Shown here one piece after another: positions 60,206 to 64,000 of a stretch of DNA of 64,000 bases. The position numbers were made by a program, and so were the translations under genes. The stretch spans positions 4,957,241-5,021,240 of the forward strand of contig NZ_JAUSQZ010000001.1 of the NCBI RefSeq assembly GCF_030811555.1, given 5' to 3'. The notes under the pieces are model-generated. The model was given only the letters and a program-made list of their open reading frames with translations, did not search any database and was not told the origin of the DNA. Source of the DNA: Kineosporia succinea. Lineage in GTDB: Bacteria; Actinomycetota; Actinomycetes; Actinomycetales; Kineosporiaceae. How positions within the stretch are numbered: the stretch's first letter is position 1; each line of letters starts with the position of its first letter.

Positions 60206-62086
60206 GTGAGTACGGACATGACCATGCCGAACGTCCTGCGCCCGGGCGAGTACCTGTACGCCTCGTCGCTCACCTCACCCTCGGGCCGCTTCACGTTCCA
60301 CAACGCCCTCGGGGCCGGCACCGCCCTGCACGACAACGGCACGGGCGAGACGCTCTGGACCGTGCCCTACGACAACGTCCACGGCCTGAGCACCTTCAGC
60401 TTCGGGCTGGACGGCGACCTGGTGGTCTGGAACCACCACCGCGACCCCGGCTGGCGGGCGGGCACGGCCGGGCGCGGCGCCGTCGAGCTGCGCCTGAGTG
60501 ACGCGGGCGACCTGGAACTGGCCGACGCCACCGGCGCCGTGGTCTGGAGCACGGGCACCGCGCCGGGCCTCGACCCGTTCCCGCCCTACGAGGGGGTGCC
60601 GGGCCTGGGGTCGGTGCTGTCGCGGGGGCAGAGCCTGCGTCACCAGTCGCTGGTCTCGGACGACGGTGACACCGTGCTGGCCCACACCGACTTCGGCGTC
60701 TGCCTGTTCCTGGACGAGGGGGGCGTGCGCTGGCGGCACCCCGTCGAAGAGCCCGGCACCGCCCTGGAACTCGGCACCGACGGCATCCTGCGCCTGCGGG
60801 CGGGCACCGGCACCCGGCACGAGTTCGGCGGTCCGGCCGAGGAACTGCGGGTGCTGCCCGGCCGGGTCGAACTGCGCGACGCGGCCGGGCAGGTGCTCTG
60901 GTCGGCGGGCGGCGATCACCGGCCCGGGGGGACGCCGACCGGTCCGCGCCAGAGCCGGCTGCAGCGCTGGTTCGACTCGCTGGCTCCCGATCACGGCTAC
61001 ACGGTCGCGGTGGTCAGGGACGTCACCCCCGAACAGGCCCTGACCCGCTGGGGAGTGGCCACCCCCGTCCGTGCGACCTGGCAGCAGCACCAGGCCGGGC
61101 GGCACGACGGGGTGGTTCCGGTGGCGGCCGTGCCGATCAGGAACGGCACGCTGCTCCTGGCCGGGGCGCCCGACCTGCCCGGCGACCCGCTGTCGCCCGG
61201 CACCACCGTGCTGCGCGAGAGCCGTACGATCCCGTGCCACGGCTACTCCACCGAGTTCTCGATGCACGCCGACGGGGACACCGTGGCCCACCTGCGCGAG
61301 GCACACCGCAAGATCCGCAAGGGCCTGACCCACCCCGGCCTGGTGCGCGCCGCGAACGAGACCGGCGTCGGTCACCTGCGCGGGAATGTCGACTGGGCAG
61401 CCGCTTTCGCCGGTCTGGAGTTCCTCTTCCGGGCCGCCGGGATCGACGGGATCGACGGGATCGCCAGGGCCGCCAGGGCCGACGGGGTCGACGGGGCCGA
61501 CAAGGTTGACGAGGCCGCCGGGGTCGACGGGGTCGACCTGGCCGACCTGGCGCCGGCCGACCTGCGCGGCGATCTGCTCGGGGGGCTCGTCCCCGCCGGT
61601 CTCGCCCGTCCGTCGGGAACGCCGGAGCCCGTGACCCCGCCCGGCCGGACCCCGCTGCCCGACCGGGACTGCCTCCTGGTGCGCACCGACTTCTCCGACG
61701 ACGCCGCCTGGGAGGCGCTGCTCGGGGCACTCGCCGCCGGCTCCCTGTTCGACGACGCCGAGGTCGACCCGGTGAACGACCCGGCCTGGGCCGGCGCCAC
61801 GCTCGACGAGGTCGTCGACGCCGTCCCCGACCTCGCACGGATCCCCGCCGTCTACATCGCCGACACCGAGGCGATCACCGGCGAGGGGTACCCCGTGCTC
61901 ACGGTCAACGCCGCCATCCCCCGGGAGAGCGAGGACTACGAGCCCGAGCCCGGCAGTCCCCGCAGCATCCGCGTCACCGCCGACGAGCTCTGGGGGGTGC
62001 ACGTGAACCTGGAGATCGCCAACATCGGCTGGGAGGAGATCGTGGAGGTCGCCGACCCCGAGGACGGGGTGTTCCGGGGGTACTGA
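60206..62086 (+). CDS. bulb-type lectin / DUF6461 / DUF6924 fusion protein
   Basis: A 626-residue multidomain protein. Residues about 10-240 are bulb-type (B_lectin) repeats with Gly/Asp turns ('LHDNGTGETLWTV', 'GLDGDLVVWNHH', 'LSDAGDLELADATGAVVWSTG'). About 250-410 resembles DUF6461 ('YTVAVVRDVTPEQALTRWGV', 'STEFSMHADGDTVAHLRE'). A Gly-Ile/Val-Asp linker follows (about 411-455), then a DUF6924-like end ('DCLLVRTDFSDDAAWEALLGAL', 'ANIGWEEIVEVADPEDGVFRGY'). No signal peptide is visible. DUF6461 and DUF6924 proteins are often found as separate actinobacterial genes; fusion with lectin repeats is unusual. Function is unknown. Confidence 0.8.
   Translation: MSTDMTMPNVLRPGEYLYASSLTSPSGRFTFHNALGAGTALHDNGTGETLWTVPYDNVHGLSTFSFGLDGDLVVWNHHRDPGWRAGTAGRGAVELRLSDAGDLELADATGAVVWSTGTAPGLDPFPPYEGVPGLGSVLSRGQSLRHQSLVSDDGDTVLAHTDFGVCLFLDEGGVRWRHPVEEPGTALELGTDGILRLRAGTGTRHEFGGPAEELRVLPGRVELRDAAGQVLWSAGGDHRPGGTPTGPRQSRLQRWFDSLAPDHGYTVAVVRDVTPEQALTRWGVATPVRATWQQHQAGRHDGVVPVAAVPIRNGTLLLAGAPDLPGDPLSPGTTVLRESRTIPCHGYSTEFSMHADGDTVAHLREAHRKIRKGLTHPGLVRAANETGVGHLRGNVDWAAAFAGLEFLFRAAGIDGIDGIARAARADGVDGADKVDEAAGVDGVDLADLAPADLRGDLLGGLVPAGLARPSGTPEPVTPPGRTPLPDRDCLLVRTDFSDDAAWEALLGALAAGSLFDDAEVDPVNDPAWAGATLDEVVDAVPDLARIPAVYIADTEAITGEGYPVLTVNAAIPRESEDYEPEPGSPRSIRVTADELWGVHVNLEIANIGWEEIVEVADPEDGVFRGY
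61435..61541 (+). repeat. Nine-base coding repeat (Gly-Ile/Val-Asp linker)
   Basis: GG(A/G)(A/G)TCGAC-type units recur at 9-base and irregular steps, coding for G-I-D, G-V-D and G-A-D triplets between the DUF6461-like and DUF6924-like parts. It resembles a flexible or calcium-binding-like linker and should be length-variable. Confidence 0.6.
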
Positions 62087-62090
62087 GTCC

Positions 62091-63029
62091 TCAGTGGAAC
62101 AGGGACGACACCGACTCCCCGTTGTGGATCCGCCGGATCGCCTCGGCCATCGCCGGGGCGATCGAGAGCACCTCGAGCTTCGGCACGCGCTTCTCCTTGC
62201 CGATCGGCACCGTGTTCGTGCAGACCACCTCGAGCACGTCGTCCTCCGCCTGCAGCCGGTCGAGGGCGCCCGACGAGAACAGGCCGTGCGTGCAGGCCAC
62301 CCGCACCTGCTTCGCGCCGCGCTCGCGCAGCCGGGTCAGGAGCTCGAAAACGGTGCTGCCCTTGGCGATCTCGTCGTCGAGAATGATCACGTCGCGCCCG
62401 GCCACGTCACCGATGATGTCGGTGATCACCACCTTGTCGTCGGAGAAGCGCTGCTTGGCGCCCGCCGCCACCGGCACGCCGAGGATGCGCGCGAACGCGG
62501 TCGCGGCCTTGGCGTTGCCCAGGTCGGGGGAGACCACCACGGTGTTCGTGAGGTCGTTGTTCTGGAAGTGGGCCGCGAGCTCGCGCAGCGCGTGCAGGTG
62601 GTCGACCGGCACGTCGAAGAACCCGTGCACCTGCGGCGAGTGCAGGGTCATCGTCAGTACCCGCTTGGCGCCGGCGGTGCTGAGCAGGTCGGCCACCAGA
62701 CGGCCACCGATCGAGATGCGCGGCGCGTCCTTCTTGTCCGACCGGGCGTAGGCGTAGTGCGGCATCACCACCGTGGTGCGGGCGGCCGAGGCGCCGCGCG
62801 CGGCGTCGAGCAGCAGGAGCAGCTCGACCAGGTTCTCCTGCACCGGCGGCACCAGCGGCTGGATCAGGTAGACGTCACGCTCGCGGCAGTTGGCCTGCAA
62901 CTGCACCTCTAGGCAGTCGTTCGCGAAACGGGAGGTGCGGGAGGGGAGCAGTGGCACGGAGAGGTACTGGCAGATCTCCTCCGCCAGCTCGACGTGGGCG
63001 CTCCCGGAGAAGATGGCAATGTCTCTCAC
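62091..63029 (-). CDS. prs: ribose-phosphate pyrophosphokinase
   Basis: A 312-residue PRPP synthetase, which makes PRPP from ribose-5-phosphate and ATP for nucleotide, histidine and tryptophan synthesis. The family segments 'IAIFSGSAHVELAEEICQYLSV', 'PHYAYARSDKKDAPRISIGGRLVADLL' and the PRPP-loop 'VIILDDEIAKGSTVFELL' are present; the loop differs from the usual V-D-D-x-x-D-T-G-G-T. Such variants are found as second, non-housekeeping copies in actinobacteria. Start is the GTG at 63029. Confidence 0.9.
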   Translation of the reverse strand: MRDIAIFSGSAHVELAEEICQYLSVPLLPSRTSRFANDCLEVQLQANCRERDVYLIQPLVPPVQENLVELLLLLDAARGASAARTTVVMPHYAYARSDKKDAPRISIGGRLVADLLSTAGAKRVLTMTLHSPQVHGFFDVPVDHLHALRELAAHFQNNDLTNTVVVSPDLGNAKAATAFARILGVPVAAGAKQRFSDDKVVITDIIGDVAGRDVIILDDEIAKGSTVFELLTRLRERGAKQVRVACTHGLFSSGALDRLQAEDDVLEVVCTNTVPIGKEKRVPKLEVLSIAPAMAEAIRRIHNGESVSSLFH

Positions 63030-63067
63030 ATCCTCTGAGCATATCCCGGGCCCGGCCGGAGCCCGGG

Positions 63068-64000
63068 TCAGCGCAGCTGCTGCTTGACCACCTTGCCCAT
63101 GGCGTTGCGGGGGAGCCCGGGCACGAACACCACGTCGCGCGGCCGCTTGTGCACCGACAGCCGGGTGGCCACGTGCTCGATCACCTGCTGCGCGCTCACC
63201 CCGTCGCCGACCACGAAAGCCCGGATGCGCTCGCCCAGGTCGTCGTCGGGAACCCCGACCACCGCGACCTCGCGCACACCCGCCAGGGCGAGCAGAACGT
63301 CCTCGATCTCACCGGCACCGATGCGGTAACCACCACTCTTGATCAGATCGGTGGACGCCCTCCCGACGATGCGGTGACGGCCGCCGGAGTCGATGGTCGC
63401 CACGTCACCGGTGCGGAACCAGCCATCGGGCGTGAACGCCGTGGCATTCGCGTCGGGACGGTTCAGGTACCCGGAGAACACCGTCGGGCCGTGCACCTGG
63501 AGCTCGCCCACCGCCTCGCCGTCGTGAGGCAGGAAGGCGCCCGTGTCGTCCGTCAACCGGGTCCGCGCGCCCTTCACCGGCACCCCGACCAGCCCGGGAA
63601 CGCGCTCGCCGTCGGCGCGGGTGCTCACGGTGATCAGGGTCTCGGTCATGCCGTAGCGCTCCACCGGGCGGTGCCCGCTGAGCTCCTGGAGACGCCCGAA
63701 CACCGGCACCGGCAGGGGGGCGCTGCCCGAGACCAGCAGGCGCGCCGCGCCCAGGGCCCGGGCGGCGTCGGGCTGCGCGGTGATCCGCGACCAGACCGTG
63801 GGCACCCCGAAGAACAGGGATCCGCCCTGCTCAACGGCTTTCGCGTAGGCCTCGGGCCTCGGGCGCACCGTGTGCACGAGGGGCGAGCCGTGCCGCAGCG
63901 GCCCCAGCACTCCCAGCACCAGACCGTGCACGTGAAAGATCGGCAGGCCGTGCACGAGCGTGTCGGCGGGGGTCCAGTCCCAGGCGTCGGCGAGTGCGTC
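63068..64000 (-). CDS. malonyl-CoA/acyl-CoA synthetase, MatB-like (5' end outside window)
   Basis: The C-terminal 311 codons of an AMP-forming acyl-CoA synthetase; the frame is still open at base 64000. The segments 'GLPIFHVHGLVLGVLGPLRHGSPLVHT', 'SLFFGVPTVWSRI', 'RYGMTETLITVSTRADGERVPGLVGVP', 'DGWFRTGDVATID' and 'IKSGGYRIGAGEIEDVLL' are complete, and the C-terminal catalytic Lys is in 'NAMGKVVKQQLR'. The 'HVHGL' and 'FFGVPTVWSR' forms match malonyl-CoA synthetases best. It follows prs in the upstream direction by 38 bases on the same strand. Confidence 0.88.
   Translation of the reverse strand, partial: DALADAWDWTPADTLVHGLPIFHVHGLVLGVLGPLRHGSPLVHTVRPRPEAYAKAVEQGGSLFFGVPTVWSRITAQPDAARALGAARLLVSGSAPLPVPVFGRLQELSGHRPVERYGMTETLITVSTRADGERVPGLVGVPVKGARTRLTDDTGAFLPHDGEAVGELQVHGPTVFSGYLNRPDANATAFTPDGWFRTGDVATIDSGGRHRIVGRASTDLIKSGGYRIGAGEIEDVLLALAGVREVAVVGVPDDDLGERIRAFVVGDGVSAQQVIEHVATRLSVHKRPRDVVFVPGLPRNAMGKVVKQQLR

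Overview
The window is chromosomal DNA from a very high-G+C actinomycete. The signs are dense GTG starts, four-base GTGA/ATGA overlaps between genes, a 6C-type small RNA, a SufR-led suf operon without IscU/IscA, InhA/FabG, F420-type LLM and GlgC/GlgA genes. Part of the gene order (divergent ABC pair, sufR-B-D-C-S-U-T, ABC-F protein, fabG-inhA, NfeD-SPFH, glgC/glgA) recalls the mycobacterial core chromosome, but accessory genes differ. I cannot name the genus; a soil or plant-associated filamentous or motile actinomycete is a guess. No tRNA, rRNA, CRISPR array, IS element or prophage was seen. No stretch over 300 bases lacks a gene or gene remnant.

Region 1 (1-18.2 kb) is catabolic and transport-rich. 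It opens with the tail of a nucleoside/sugar-type ABC importer (ATPase end and two permeases), then an aldo/keto reductase, a VOC protein, an NTF2-like protein, a TauD/TfdA dioxygenase and a divergent M19 dipeptidase. A minus-strand operon of twelve tightly packed genes follows (18039 down to 6213). It holds a complete dipeptide-type ABC importer interleaved with seven hydrolase or deaminase genes: alpha/beta hydrolase, amidohydrolase-2-like, blasticidin-S-deaminase-like, creatininase-like, cyclase/KynB-like, gamma-glutamyltransferase-like and YtcJ-like. The combination looks like an uptake and stepwise hydrolysis pathway for an unidentified nitrogen-rich amide, peptide or heterocycle. A similar sequence element lies upstream of both this operon and the dioxygenase/dipeptidase pair, which suggests one regulon. 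This is the best candidate here for an undescribed system.

Region 2 (18.2-27.9 kb) has a GNAT remnant, a flavoprotein and an ABC-2 exporter. Divergent from these is the Fe-S assembly operon sufR-sufB-sufD-Rieske-sufC-sufS-sufU-sufT. It has a candidate iron box and a SufR-like palindrome at its head, a perfect 20-bp hairpin between sufC and sufS, and a terminator at its end.

Region 3 (27.9-45.3 kb) holds two tandem membrane GGDEF proteins, a zinc metallopeptidase, an ABC-F protein, small conserved actinobacterial proteins around the 6C RNA, SURF1, prephenate dehydratase, an unusual SDR, TldD/TldE, a quinone oxidoreductase, fabG-fabI(inhA), a SixA-type phosphatase and serB.

Region 4 (45.3-64 kb) has an XRE-cupin regulator divergent from an FAD oxidoreductase/methyltransferase pair, an LLM oxidoreductase, divergent glgC/glgA(M), an ABC ATPase, NfeD-SPFH, a lytic transglycosylase, an Fe-S photolyase, an rRNA/tRNA methyltransferase, a degenerate EAL protein, a MarR regulator divergent from a large lectin-DUF6461-DUF6924 fusion, PRPP synthetase and the 3' part of a MatB-like acyl-CoA synthetase.
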